Shown here one piece after another: positions 50,003 to 57,390 of a DNA stretch of 64,000 nt. The stretch lies in assembly GCF_002979475.1 (NCBI RefSeq), contig NZ_PCOY01000022.1, forward strand, positions 1-64,000, in the 5' to 3' direction. This stretch comes from Microbacterium sp. MYb62. GTDB lineage: Bacteria > Actinomycetota > Actinomycetes > Actinomycetales > Microbacteriaceae. The translations under genes were made by a program, and so were the position numbers. The notes under the pieces were generated by a model, which searched no databases, was not told where the DNA came from, and saw only the letters and a list, made by a program, of their open reading frames with translations. Position 1 is the stretch's first letter, and every line of letters begins with the position of its first letter.

Positions 50003-50827
50003 ATGAGCACGACGACGTCCGCACTCGATCTCCCCGACGCGCGACTGCACTACGAACTCCGCGGCGACGGACCGCTGCTCGTCCTGATCGGCGCCCCCAT
50101 GGACGCCGACGCCTTCGCCCCGTTCGCGGACGAGCTCGCCGCCGAGCACACCGTGCTGACCACCGACCCGCGCGGGATCAAGCGGAGCGTCCTGCCTGAC
50201 CGCTCCCAGGGCTCGACGCCCGAGCGGCGCGCCGCCGACCTCGCCGCGCTCATCGAGCACGTCGACCGCGGCCCCGCGACCGTCTTCGGCTCGAGCGGCG
50301 GCGCCGTGACCAGCCTGGCGCTCGCGCAGACGCACGCCGATCTCGCCCCCACGGTCATCGCGCACGAGCCGCCGCTCCTCGAACTTCTCCCCGACCGCAT
50401 CGCGCAGCGCCGCCGGACCGACGAGCTCATGACGGCAGCCCTCTCGGGTGATCGGATCGGCGCGTGGCGCCTGTTCTTCGCACAGGCGAACATCCCGATG
50501 CCGGAGGAGATGCTCATCCAGTGGTTCGGCGGCGAGGTCGACCCGCAGAGCCACGCCGACGAGCAGTTCTGGTTCCGGTACGAACTGCCGGCGAGCGTGC
50601 GCTGGGAACCCGATGTCGAAGCGCTTCGCGCACGCGCCGGCCACCTCGCACTCGGCATCGGCGAAGAATCGGTCGATCAGCTCTGCGAGCGCACGACGAC
50701 GGCGCTCGGCGCGCAGCTCGGCATCGAGCCGGTCCGCTTCCCCGGCGACCACACCGGATTCGTCGACCACCCGGCGGCGTTCGCGGTCCGGCTGCGGGAG
50801 GTTCTCGCGCAGCTCGGAACGCGCTGA
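50003..50827 (+). CDS. Alpha/beta hydrolase
   Basis: The 274-residue enzyme has the nucleophile elbow GSSGGAVT (Ser near residue 96), an [11 protein letters not shown] oxyanion region, and a C-terminal His in [11 protein letters not shown]. The canopy between the two parts is helical. No lid or signal peptide is seen. It may be a cytoplasmic esterase, lactonase or dehalogenase-like enzyme. AAGGAGCACCCC precedes the ATG. Confidence 0.86.
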   Translation: MSTTTSALDLPDARLHYELRGDGPLLVLIGAPMDADAFAPFADELAAEHTVLTTDPRGIKRSVLPDRSQGSTPERRAADLAALIEHVDRGPATVFGSSGGAVTSLALAQTHADLAPTVIAHEPPLLELLPDRIAQRRRTDELMTAALSGDRIGAWRLFFAQANIPMPEEMLIQWFGGEVDPQSHADEQFWFRYELPASVRWEPDVEALRARAGHLALGIGEESVDQLCERTTTALGAQLGIEPVRFPGDHTGFVDHPAAFAVRLREVLAQLGTR

Positions 50828-50901
50828 CCACGGGGCGGGCACGATCCGCATGACCCCGACGAGACCGTCGACGCGAAGAGGCTGCGCGACGGTTCCGCGG
50901 G

Positions 50902-51666
50902 TCACCGCGAACCGACCTGCCTCCAGAGCGCCGCCCAGTGCTCCGGACGCAGATCACGCGGAAGCCGCCGGTCGGCCGCTCCAGCCGCGGCCACCGCCTG
51001 CCGAGCGCGCGGCATCGGGATGCGCGCCGCACCTGCCACCACCGCAGGCAGGGTGGAACCCCGCCCCGTGAACATCGCGCGGGCGAACGCCTCGTACGCC
51101 TGCCGATCCGACGCGGGCACGAGCGGTGAGCCTCGGCGGGTGATCGACAGCACGCCGCCGTCCACGCTGGGCTGCGGCGCGAAACCCCAGGCCGGAACGC
51201 GCCCTTCGAGGGCGAACTCGAACCACGGCGCGGACTGCGCCGTCATCATCGTGCCACCCCCGACACCGGCGCGCTTGCGCGCCACCTCCCATTGCGTCAG
51301 CAGCACCGCCTCGTTCCACCGCCCCCGCGACAGCAGGCGGCGAAGGATCGGCGTCGTCACATGGAACGGGATGTTGCCGACGACGACCTCGGCATCGAGC
51401 GGATGGCGCGTCGCGTCGGCGACCTCGACACGCACGCCGGGAAGCGATCTCCGCAGCCGGTGCACGCGGTGTTCGTCGACGTCGATCGCCGTGAGCGGTC
51501 GACCCAGTTCCGCGAGCACACGGGTCAAGGCGCCGTCACCGCAGCCGAGTTCGAGGATCGACCCCGATGTGCGCTGCACGAGCGCAGTGATCCGGGTGAG
51601 GGTCGGACGATGGGTGAGGAAGTTCTGGCCGAGTTCGTGACGGCCGCCATGGATTGAACGAGGCAT
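50902..51666 (-). CDS. erm: 23S rRNA (adenine-N6) methyltransferase of the Erm family
   Basis: The 254-residue enzyme has HELGQNFLTH, the SAM motif ILELGCGDGALTRVLAE, and the catalytic NIPFHVTTPILRRLL. This set marks Erm methylases, which modify A2058 and give macrolide, lincosamide and streptogramin B resistance. The sequence after residue 170 is typical of actinobacterial chromosomal copies. GGAG is 7 nt before the ATG; an in-frame GTG 30 bp upstream is a less likely start. Two short ORFs and inverted repeats precede it, raising the possibility of attenuation. It is downstream of a two-component system in the same direction. Confidence 0.9.
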   Translation of the reverse strand: MPRSIHGGRHELGQNFLTHRPTLTRITALVQRTSGSILELGCGDGALTRVLAELGRPLTAIDVDEHRVHRLRRSLPGVRVEVADATRHPLDAEVVVGNIPFHVTTPILRRLLSRGRWNEAVLLTQWEVARKRAGVGGGTMMTAQSAPWFEFALEGRVPAWGFAPQPSVDGGVLSITRRGSPLVPASDRQAYEAFARAMFTGRGSTLPAVVAGAARIPMPRARQAVAAAGAADRRLPRDLRPEHWAALWRQVGSR

Positions 51667-51726
51667 GAGTGCGCTCCAGAAGAAGAATCGGAGCACCTCG
51701 AAGGAGGGGAGGACGCGGAAGAGGCG

Positions 51727-51762
51727 TCAGTCGATGCTGCCCGTCCCGAGGTGCGATGACAT
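51727..51762 (-). CDS. Possible erm leader peptide (11 residues)
   Basis: A short frame, ATG-to-TGA, codes for MSSHLGTGSID 60 bp upstream of erm. Its codons 4-6 form GCACCTCG, exactly complementary to CGAGGTGC just upstream of the erm ribosome site, and GCTCC in turn can pair with GGAGC of that site. This is the general plan of erm attenuators, but the peptide lacks known macrolide-arrest motifs, and whether it is translated is not shown. Confidence 0.3.
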   Translation of the reverse strand: MSSHLGTGSID

Positions 51763-51806
51763 CTCGGTGGACGGCGCGCAGATGCGTGCGAAGAGCGAGC
51801 GCGCCG

Positions 51807-51902
51807 TCAGGCGCGGCGGTCGCGGATCGCGTAGGTGCACGCCATCATGGGCGCGGCGCATATGATTCCCATGCCTGCCAGCATATCGGCAGTCAGATCC
51901 AT
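51807..51902 (-). CDS. Possible 31-residue microprotein after the response regulator
   Basis: An ORF starting MDLTADMLAGMGIICAAPMM and ending in IRDRRA begins with an AGGAG 6 nt before its ATG and overlaps the response-regulator stop by 10 bp. Central residues are hydrophobic enough for a short membrane helix. It may be a translationally coupled small protein of the two-component system. No homology is recognised, so this remains tentative. Confidence 0.4.
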   Translation of the reverse strand: MDLTADMLAGMGIICAAPMMACTYAIRDRRA

Positions 51903-52495
51903 CCACGCTCCTCGGCGATGAGCACGGCCTGCTGCCGGGTGGCGACGGCGAGTTTCCCGAGGATGACCGAGATGTGGTTGCGCACCGTGCCGGGAGCGAG
52001 GGCGAGGGCTCGCGCGATCTGCCCCGTCGTCTCGCCCCGTCGACCGGCACGCAGCACGTCGAGCTCGCGGTCGGTGAGCGGCGAGCGCTCGTCGCTGAGC
52101 GCATCGGCCGCGATCTCCGGGTCGACATAGCGCGCACCGGCGGCGACCCGACGGATCACCGCAGCGACCTCGTCCGCCCCGCGGGACTTCGGCAGGAAAC
52201 CGGACACACCGGATGCCAGGGCCCGACGCAGCACGCCGGGGCGCGCATGACGGGTGACGACCACGCAGCGCGTCGCGATAGCCCTGTTCAGCTTCTCGGC
52301 CACCTGCACACCGTCGAGCCCGGGCATCTCGAGGTCGAGCAGGCACACGTCGGGTTGCAGGCGCAGCGCCTCGGCGACGGCCTGCTCGCCGTCCGCGCAT
52401 TCCGCGATGACCTCGATGTCGTCCTCCAGCCGCAGCAGCGCGGCGAGCGCGGATCGGATCATCGCCTCGTCGTCGGCGAGCAGCACCCGGATCAT
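51893..52495 (-). CDS. LuxR/NarL-type response regulator (DesR-like)
   Basis: The 200-residue protein has a receiver domain with acidic pair LLADDEAM, phosphoacceptor Asp in CLLDLEMPG (about residue 54), Thr in VVVTRHA and Lys in FLPKSRG, followed by a C-terminal LuxR HTH (LTDRELDVLRAGRRG and GTVRNHISVILGKL). It overlaps the sensor kinase gene by 4 bp (ATGA). Its operator is probably the palindrome upstream of the kinase. Confidence 0.93.
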   Translation of the reverse strand: MIRVLLADDEAMIRSALAALLRLEDDIEVIAECADGEQAVAEALRLQPDVCLLDLEMPGLDGVQVAEKLNRAIATRCVVVTRHARPGVLRRALASGVSGFLPKSRGADEVAAVIRRVAAGARYVDPEIAADALSDERSPLTDRELDVLRAGRRGETTGQIARALALAPGTVRNHISVILGKLAVATRQQAVLIAEERGWI

Positions 52496-53694
52496 CGTGT
52501 CCCCTCCGTCCGCGCGGGAACCGTCACGACGACCACGAACTCCTCCGCGTCACGCCGCACCTCCAGCGAGCCGTCGGCCTCGTCGATCCGCCGCCGCACA
52601 CCCTCCAGTCCGGAGCCGTCATGCTCGACCTGGACGCCGGGCACCGCGTCGTTCGCGATCTCGTAGCGCCACGCATCCGGAATCCGTGTGAGCACGAGGC
52701 GCGCGCGACGGCCGCCGCCGTGGCGCAGCACGTTCGTGGTCGTCTCCCTGATCACGGGGCCGAGAGCAGATGCCGGTGCGGCGTTCGCCTCCGCATCGAT
52801 CGTCGCCTCCACATCGAGGCCCGCCGCCGTGAGCAGGTCGCGGGCGTTGGCGAGTTCATCCCCCAGCGGCACCGAGCGGAATCGTGTCGCCAGGTCTCTC
52901 GTCCCCTGTCGCGCCTCGTCGACGCTGACCCGTGCGGCGCGGAGCTGCTCCATCCCGGCATCGGCGTCGGCCGGCAGCAGGCGCTCGGCGAGTTCCAGCT
53001 GCAGCGCGATGACCTGCAGGTGGTGGCCCTGCAGGTCGTGCACGTCGGTCGCCACTCTCAGACGCTCCTGTGTCGCGGCGAGCTTCGCCTCGGACGCGCG
53101 AGCGCGGTCGAGGGTGACGAGCACATCCCACCACCACAGCGAGCTCACCGTCATCGCGGGGAAGAGCATCGTGTAGATCATGGCCGCCCACCACGGGAAC
53201 GCCGATCCGAAAGCACCCGAGGACGAGTCGATGACGGTCAGCACCAGGAGGAGGAGCGTGCCCGCCACGACGACGCGGACGCGGATGCCGCGCGGCCAGT
53301 TCAGAAGCACCACCGATTGCACCATCGGCATCGCCACGAGCTGCCAGCTCCCGACGAGCGACCCCGCCGCGATGCCGTATGCGGCGGCGACGAGGAGCGG
53401 AACGGCGATCCGCCTCCAGCGGACGCCGGGCTCGGCATCGACGCGGTGGCGGTAGTCGAAGAGGAGCATCACCGTCGAGGCGCACCACAGCAGGCCACCA
53501 CCCGCCGTCGCGAGGATCAGGAGGCCACGCAGATCATGCGCGGCGACGATTCCCGTCCATGCGAAGACCAGCATGAGCTGCAGGAACATCACGGCGGTCA
53601 CCGTGTACCACCACGTCGCCGTGATGCCTCGGGAGAGCTGACGCGCGCCCGGACTCGGTTCGACGGGGGCGACGGGCTCGGCGCTGCTGCTCAC
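52492..53694 (-). CDS. Sensor histidine kinase, HisKA_3 type (DesK-like)
   Basis: The 400-residue kinase has about five or six membrane spans in the first 200 residues, a dimerisation helix with phosphoacceptor His in DVHDLQGHHLQVI, and a HATPase domain with RETTTNVLRHGGG (N box) and DGSGLEGVRRRI (G box). The layout and the HDLQGH motif are those of DesK-type kinases that sense membrane state. The GTG start lies 7 nt after GGGGAGC. A fatty-acid desaturase lies about 10 kb away, so a DesK function is only a possibility. Confidence 0.88.
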   Translation of the reverse strand: MSSSAEPVAPVEPSPGARQLSRGITATWWYTVTAVMFLQLMLVFAWTGIVAAHDLRGLLILATAGGGLLWCASTVMLLFDYRHRVDAEPGVRWRRIAVPLLVAAAYGIAAGSLVGSWQLVAMPMVQSVVLLNWPRGIRVRVVVAGTLLLLVLTVIDSSSGAFGSAFPWWAAMIYTMLFPAMTVSSLWWWDVLVTLDRARASEAKLAATQERLRVATDVHDLQGHHLQVIALQLELAERLLPADADAGMEQLRAARVSVDEARQGTRDLATRFRSVPLGDELANARDLLTAAGLDVEATIDAEANAAPASALGPVIRETTTNVLRHGGGRRARLVLTRIPDAWRYEIANDAVPGVQVEHDGSGLEGVRRRIDEADGSLEVRRDAEEFVVVVTVPARTEGTR

Positions 53695-53712
53695 GCTCCC
53701 CACGATACGGGC

Positions 53713-53726
53713 GTGACAGATGTCAC
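53713..53726. promoter_or_regulatory. Palindrome upstream of the two-component operon
   Basis: GTGACA-GA-TGTCAC is a perfect palindrome 19 bp upstream of the kinase start. C and G at the flanks extend it to 16 bp. It is a likely autoregulatory operator for the response regulator; it also resembles CRP/GntR half sites. Confidence 0.5.
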
Positions 53727-53764
53727 GGATGCCGCGTGCGATCCACCCGGAAAGCGGTGACGGC

Positions 53765-53793
53765 CCGACACTGCCGCCGCGGACGAGTGTCGG
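53765..53793. promoter_or_regulatory. Inverted repeat upstream of the export-protein gene
   Basis: CCGACACT and AGTGTCGG flank a 13-bp spacer, about 60 bp upstream of the next rightward gene. It could be an operator or a hairpin in its leader. Confidence 0.35.
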
Positions 53794-53850
53794 CTGGACT
53801 GGAGTCATCGCGGCGGAGACTCCGTTCGCATCGACATCCGGGAGCATCCC

Positions 53851-54399
53851 ATGAACCTCATCGAGACCTTCCAGGACCTGGTCGCCCAGGTGCCCGAACT
53901 CGTGCAGCCGCTCATCGTCGCCCTCGCCGGCGCGATCCCCTTCATCGAGGGCGAGGGCGCCGTCAGCATCGGCATCATCGGCGGCATCCCGCCGGTGGTC
54001 GCCGCCATCGCCGCGATCGTCGGCAACTTCCTGTGCGTCGCGGTGCTGGTGCTGGTGAGCTCGGGCGCCAGGCGGAGCGTGGTCAATCGCTCGAAGGCGC
54101 GCCGGGTCGCCGTCGTCGGTGGCGGAACCGGCGCGGAGGCCTCTGGTTCCGCCGACTCCGCCGACTCCGGCCGCAACACCGGTCGGTGGGAGAAGTTCCA
54201 GCGCGCCTTCGACCGCTACGGCGTCCCCGGAGTGAGCCTGCTGGGTCCTCTCGTGCTGCCGACGCAGTTCACCGCCACGATGCTCGCCGCATCCGGTATC
54301 GCCAAGGGACGCATCCTGTTCTGGCAGGCGCTGGCCATCATCGGCTGGACCACCATCATCGCCGTCATCGTCGGCAGCGCTGTCTACGCGATCCGCTGA
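53851..54399 (+). CDS. Small multidrug-export-like membrane protein (PF06695)
   Basis: The 182-residue protein has three to four spans: LIVALAGAIPFIEGEGAVSIG, a second helix ending in VAVLVLVSSG, a charged Ser/Asp-rich loop, and two C-terminal helices (SLLGPLVLPTQFTATMLAASG and WTTIIAVIVGSAVYAI). The IPFIEGEGA motif and the GLPV-like PGVSLLGP marks are typical of the small-multidrug-export family, whose activity is poorly known. A GC-rich terminator follows. Confidence 0.8.
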   Translation: MNLIETFQDLVAQVPELVQPLIVALAGAIPFIEGEGAVSIGIIGGIPPVVAAIAAIVGNFLCVAVLVLVSSGARRSVVNRSKARRVAVVGGGTGAEASGSADSADSGRNTGRWEKFQRAFDRYGVPGVSLLGPLVLPTQFTATMLAASGIAKGRILFWQALAIIGWTTIIAVIVGSAVYAIR

Positions 54400-54409
54400 C
54401 CCACCCGGC

Positions 54410-54438
54410 GGGGAGCACGACAGGTGATCGCGCTCCCC
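54410..54438 (+). terminator. Terminator after the export-protein gene
   Basis: GGGGAGC (54410-54416) and GCTCCCC (54432-54438) form a 7-bp stem with a 15-nt loop, extended by outer GGC/CCC partial pairs. Followed by CGTTCCTTAATT, which is mildly T-rich. Confidence 0.5.
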
Positions 54439-54449
54439 ACCCGTTCCTT

Positions 54450-54487
54450 AATTCAGGGTTTCTTGAATTCACCATTTTCTGTACAGT
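54450..54487 (+). promoter_or_regulatory. Promoter/operator of the ArsR-CDF operon
   Basis: AATTCA and TGAATT (54450-54455, 54464-54469) form an inverted repeat, with a further TGAATTCA palindrome at 54464-54471. TACAGT at 54482-54487 is a -10 box exactly 6 nt before the GTG, so the mRNA is probably leaderless. The operator overlies the -35 region, as expected for an ArsR repressor. Confidence 0.6.
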
Positions 54488-54493
54488 GAAGCC

Positions 54494-54829
54494 GTGACCA
54501 CCGCACTCGCCTCCCTGACCCACACGGCCGCCGTCGCCCGACTCGGACATGCGCTGTCCGATCCCACTCGCGCCGGGGTCCTGCTCGCGCTGCGAGAAGC
54601 ACCGCGCTACCCCGCCGACCTCGCCGACGCCCTCGGCGTCTCGCGCCAGGCGATGTCGAACCACCTCGCATGCCTGCGCGGGTGCGGACTCGTCGAGAGC
54701 GTCCCCGACGGCCGCCGCAGCAGCTACCGACTGGCGGACCGCCATCTCGCGCCCGCTCTCGACATGCTCATGCGGGTCACGCTCATCGTCGAGCCGGACT
54801 GCTGCTCGGGTGAAGGATGCACCTGCTGA
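54494..54829 (+). CDS. ArsR/SmtB family metalloregulator
   Basis: The 111-residue repressor has the winged HTH (YPADLADALGVSRQAMSNHLACLRGCGLVE in parts: LADALGVSRQAMSNHLACLRGCGL) and a C-terminal Cys-rich tail PDCCSGEGCTC. The first Cys pair in the recognition helix (HLACLRGCG) and the tail resemble CmtR-type Cd/Pb sensors. Derepression by soft metals would turn on the transporter that overlaps its stop by one base (TGATG). Confidence 0.87.
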   Translation: MTTALASLTHTAAVARLGHALSDPTRAGVLLALREAPRYPADLADALGVSRQAMSNHLACLRGCGLVESVPDGRRSSYRLADRHLAPALDMLMRVTLIVEPDCCSGEGCTC

Positions 54830-55491
54830 TGACCGCCACAGCGACCGCGCAGCGCCGTGACGTCCTCCACCGCCGCATCCGCCTCATCGTCGGCATCACG
54901 ATCGGGTACAACCTGATCGAGGCGGTCATCGCGATCGCCGCCGGATCCGTCGCCTCCTCGGCAGCGCTGATCGGCTTCGGACTGGACTCCACGATCGAGG
55001 TCCTGTCCGCCGCCGCCGTCGCCTGGCAGTTCACGCGCCGCGACCCCGAGCGCTGGGAGAAGCCGACCCTGCGGGTGATCGCCGTGGCCTTCTTCGCCCT
55101 CGCGATCTACGTCACGGCGACATCCGTCACGGCCCTGATCACCGCGGAGCGCCCGGAGCACAGCACGATCGGCATCATCCTGACCGCCGTGAGCGTCGCG
55201 GTCATGCCCTTCCTGTCGTTCGCCGAACGTCGCGCGGGTCGAGAGCTCGGATCGGCCACGGCGGTCGCCGATTCGAAGCAGACGCTCATCTGCACCTACC
55301 TCTCCGCCGCCGTGCTGGTCGGCCTGGTCGCCAACTCCCTGCTCGGCTGGTGGTGGGCCGACGCCGTCGCCGGACTCGTGATCGCCGCCTTCGCGGTGCG
55401 CGAGGGGATCGAGGCCTGGCGGGGCGATGCGTGCGCGACGTCGGTCGGGATGCTCCTCGAGGACGACGTCGACGATCACCACGATCATTGA
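54829..55491 (+). CDS. Cation diffusion facilitator (CDF)-type metal transporter
   Basis: The 220-residue membrane protein has about six spans, GLDSTIEVLSAA in span 2 and VADSKQTLICTYLSA in span 5. In span 2 the second acidic ligand is Glu rather than Asp. The C-terminal cytoplasmic domain of full CDFs is missing and replaced by a DDVDDHHDH tail. Partner of the preceding ArsR sensor; substrate likely Zn, Cd or Co. The ATG overlapping the regulator stop (TGATG) is chosen over an ATG 12 bp earlier that lacks a ribosome site. Confidence 0.82.
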   Translation: MTATATAQRRDVLHRRIRLIVGITIGYNLIEAVIAIAAGSVASSAALIGFGLDSTIEVLSAAAVAWQFTRRDPERWEKPTLRVIAVAFFALAIYVTATSVTALITAERPEHSTIGIILTAVSVAVMPFLSFAERRAGRELGSATAVADSKQTLICTYLSAAVLVGLVANSLLGWWWADAVAGLVIAAFAVREGIEAWRGDACATSVGMLLEDDVDDHHDH

Positions 55492-55513
55492 CGCCACCGG
55501 AGTCCGGTCCCTC

Positions 55514-55519
55514 TAGGTT
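55514..55519 (+). promoter_or_regulatory. -10 box of a leaderless SDR promoter
   Basis: TAGGTT lies 6 nt upstream of the ATG of the SDR gene, at exactly -12 to -7 for a transcript starting on the ATG. Confidence 0.55.
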
Positions 55520-55525
55520 GGGGGA

Positions 55526-56428
55526 ATGGATGCCCCACGCCGGACACGCGACCTTCGCGGCCGCACGACCCTCGTCACCGGGGCGAACGCGGGAATCGGG
55601 TACTGGTGCGCGGAGCAGCTCGCTGCGCGCGGCGCACGGGTGCTCCTCGGCTGCCGCTCCCCCGAGCGCGCCGATGCGGCGGTCTCCGCGATCAGGAGCC
55701 GGGTGCCGGACGCCGACCTCCGCATCCTCCCCCTCGACCTCGGCGCTCTCCCGAGCATCGCCACGGCGGCATCCGGCCTCGACGAACGACTCGACGCGAT
55801 CATCTGCAACGCCGGGGTCAAGGCCGCCGACCGTGCAGCGCGCACGGACGACGGGTTCGACCTGATGATGGGCACGAACTTCCTCGGGCATTTCGCCCTG
55901 GTCGCGCAGCTCGCGCCGTCCCTCGCGACGGATGCGCGTGTGGTCGTCGTCGGTTCGATCACGCACCGCTACGCGCATCTCGACCCCGCACGCGTCGATG
56001 CCCCCTGGCGCGGCTCCTCGCTCGCCCAGTACGGACGGTCGAAGGCGGCGGCGATGACCTTCGCGTTCGAACTCGCCCGACGGTGGAAGGGCTCCTCCCG
56101 TATCGCGGCCTGCGCGCACCCCGGGTATGCCGTCGACCCGCTCAGCCCTCGGCGTTCCGGCCTCGCCGAGGTGCCCGCATTCCTCCGCGCCCTCGCCGCA
56201 CCGAGTCGCGTTCTCGTGCAGGGCAAGGACGGCGGCGCGCTGCCGGTCGTGCATGCGGCCACCGCCGCGGACGTCGTCGACGGCGATTACTGGGGACCGG
56301 GCGGGCTGCTCGAGCTCCGCGGAGCGCCGGTGCGGGTGGCCGCGACAGACGCGGTACGCGCACCGGCGACCGGATCCGCACTGTGGGCGGCGGCCGAGAC
56401 CCTCACGGGTGTGCGATTCCGCGTCTGA
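55526..56428 (+). CDS. Short-chain dehydrogenase/reductase
   Basis: The 300-residue enzyme has a Rossmann motif TGANAGIGYWCA, the NAG motif (ICNAGVKA), catalytic Ser in VVGSITHRY and the dyad YGRSK. This retinol-dehydrogenase/WW-oxidoreductase-like form binds NAD(P). No partner in the neighbourhood specifies its substrate. An arginase-fold gene starts 40 bp downstream. Confidence 0.88.
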   Translation: MDAPRRTRDLRGRTTLVTGANAGIGYWCAEQLAARGARVLLGCRSPERADAAVSAIRSRVPDADLRILPLDLGALPSIATAASGLDERLDAIICNAGVKAADRAARTDDGFDLMMGTNFLGHFALVAQLAPSLATDARVVVVGSITHRYAHLDPARVDAPWRGSSLAQYGRSKAAAMTFAFELARRWKGSSRIAACAHPGYAVDPLSPRRSGLAEVPAFLRALAAPSRVLVQGKDGGALPVVHAATAADVVDGDYWGPGGLLELRGAPVRVAATDAVRAPATGSALWAAAETLTGVRFRV

Positions 56429-56468
56429 CCTGGGACCGGATGTCCGACCCCCACTGCAGGATGGGCGC

Positions 56469-57374
56469 ATGATCACACTGCTCTCGGCCCCTTCCAACCT
56501 CGGCCTCCGTCCCCCGGAACCCGGCAGCGTTCCCGGAGCGGCGAAAGCGCCGGAGGCCCTGCGCGAGGCCGGTCTCTTCGCACGCTTCGCCGAGCTCGGC
56601 GCCACCGACTCCGGCGTCGTCCTCGCCGGCCGTTATGTCGACGACGACCAGACGAGACCGGCCGGCCGGGTGCGGAACCAGGACGCGACGATCGACCACT
56701 CCCGGCGCCTCGCGACGCGGATCGGGAAGGTGCTCGACGACGGCGACGCGCCACTGGTGATCGGAGGCGACTGCGCGATCCTGCTCGGCGCGGGCCTCGC
56801 GACCGTGAACCGCGGCGGCATCGGGCTCGTTCACGTCGACGGCCACACCGACTTCCGCCATCCCGGCAACAGCGACGAATGCGCGGCCGTGGCCGGAGAG
56901 GCCTTGGCGGCCGCGATCGGCAGGCACTGGCCGGAGATCGCCGACATCGATGGACTCGGACCCTACTTCCCCGCCGAGCGGACCGCACACATCGGCCACC
57001 GCGCCGACGACGAAGACCTGGCGGAGGTGCGCAGCGTCCTCGGCAGGGTGACGCCCGCCTCCGATGTCCTCTCCCTCGGTGCCGCAGCGGTCGGCGCCGC
57101 GTCCGCCGCCGTGGCCGGGTCCGCCTACTGGCTCCAAGTCGATGTCGATGTGCTCGACGCCGCCATCATGCCCGCCGTCGACAGCCCCGACCCCGGCGGG
57201 ATCGGGGCAGCAGAGCTCACGGCGCTGCTCCGGGAACTCGCGCCGCACGCCGTCGGCGCCTCGATCACCGTCTTCGACCCCGACCTCGACCCCGACGGCC
57301 GGTACGCGCGTCTGCTGGTCGATATCCTCACCGAAGGACTCGGCGCCCTGGGCACCGAGGTGCCCAGGGCCTGA
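56469..57374 (+). CDS. Arginase/agmatinase superfamily protein
   Basis: The 301-residue protein keeps VHVDGHTDF and QVDVDVLDAA, the DxHxD and DxDxxD metal-ligand motifs of ureohydrolases. The first ligand motif GGDH, however, reads GGDCAILLG, with Cys in place of His. It may still bind two Mn ions with altered ligands or have another substrate, such as formimidoylglutamate. The ATG follows AGGATG. It converges with the CNNM gene at a perfect palindrome. Confidence 0.83.
   Translation: MITLLSAPSNLGLRPPEPGSVPGAAKAPEALREAGLFARFAELGATDSGVVLAGRYVDDDQTRPAGRVRNQDATIDHSRRLATRIGKVLDDGDAPLVIGGDCAILLGAGLATVNRGGIGLVHVDGHTDFRHPGNSDECAAVAGEALAAAIGRHWPEIADIDGLGPYFPAERTAHIGHRADDEDLAEVRSVLGRVTPASDVLSLGAAAVGAASAAVAGSAYWLQVDVDVLDAAIMPAVDSPDPGGIGAAELTALLRELAPHAVGASITVFDPDLDPDGRYARLLVDILTEGLGALGTEVPRA
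57346..57369. terminator. Perfect palindrome at convergent ends
   Basis: CCCTGGGCACC-GA-GGTGCCCAGGG is a 24-bp palindrome with 11-bp arms at the end of the arginase-like gene, 22 bp from the stop of the opposing CNNM gene. It could terminate both strands. Confidence 0.45.
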
Positions 57375-57390
57375 CGGCCGCGTCGGGCGG

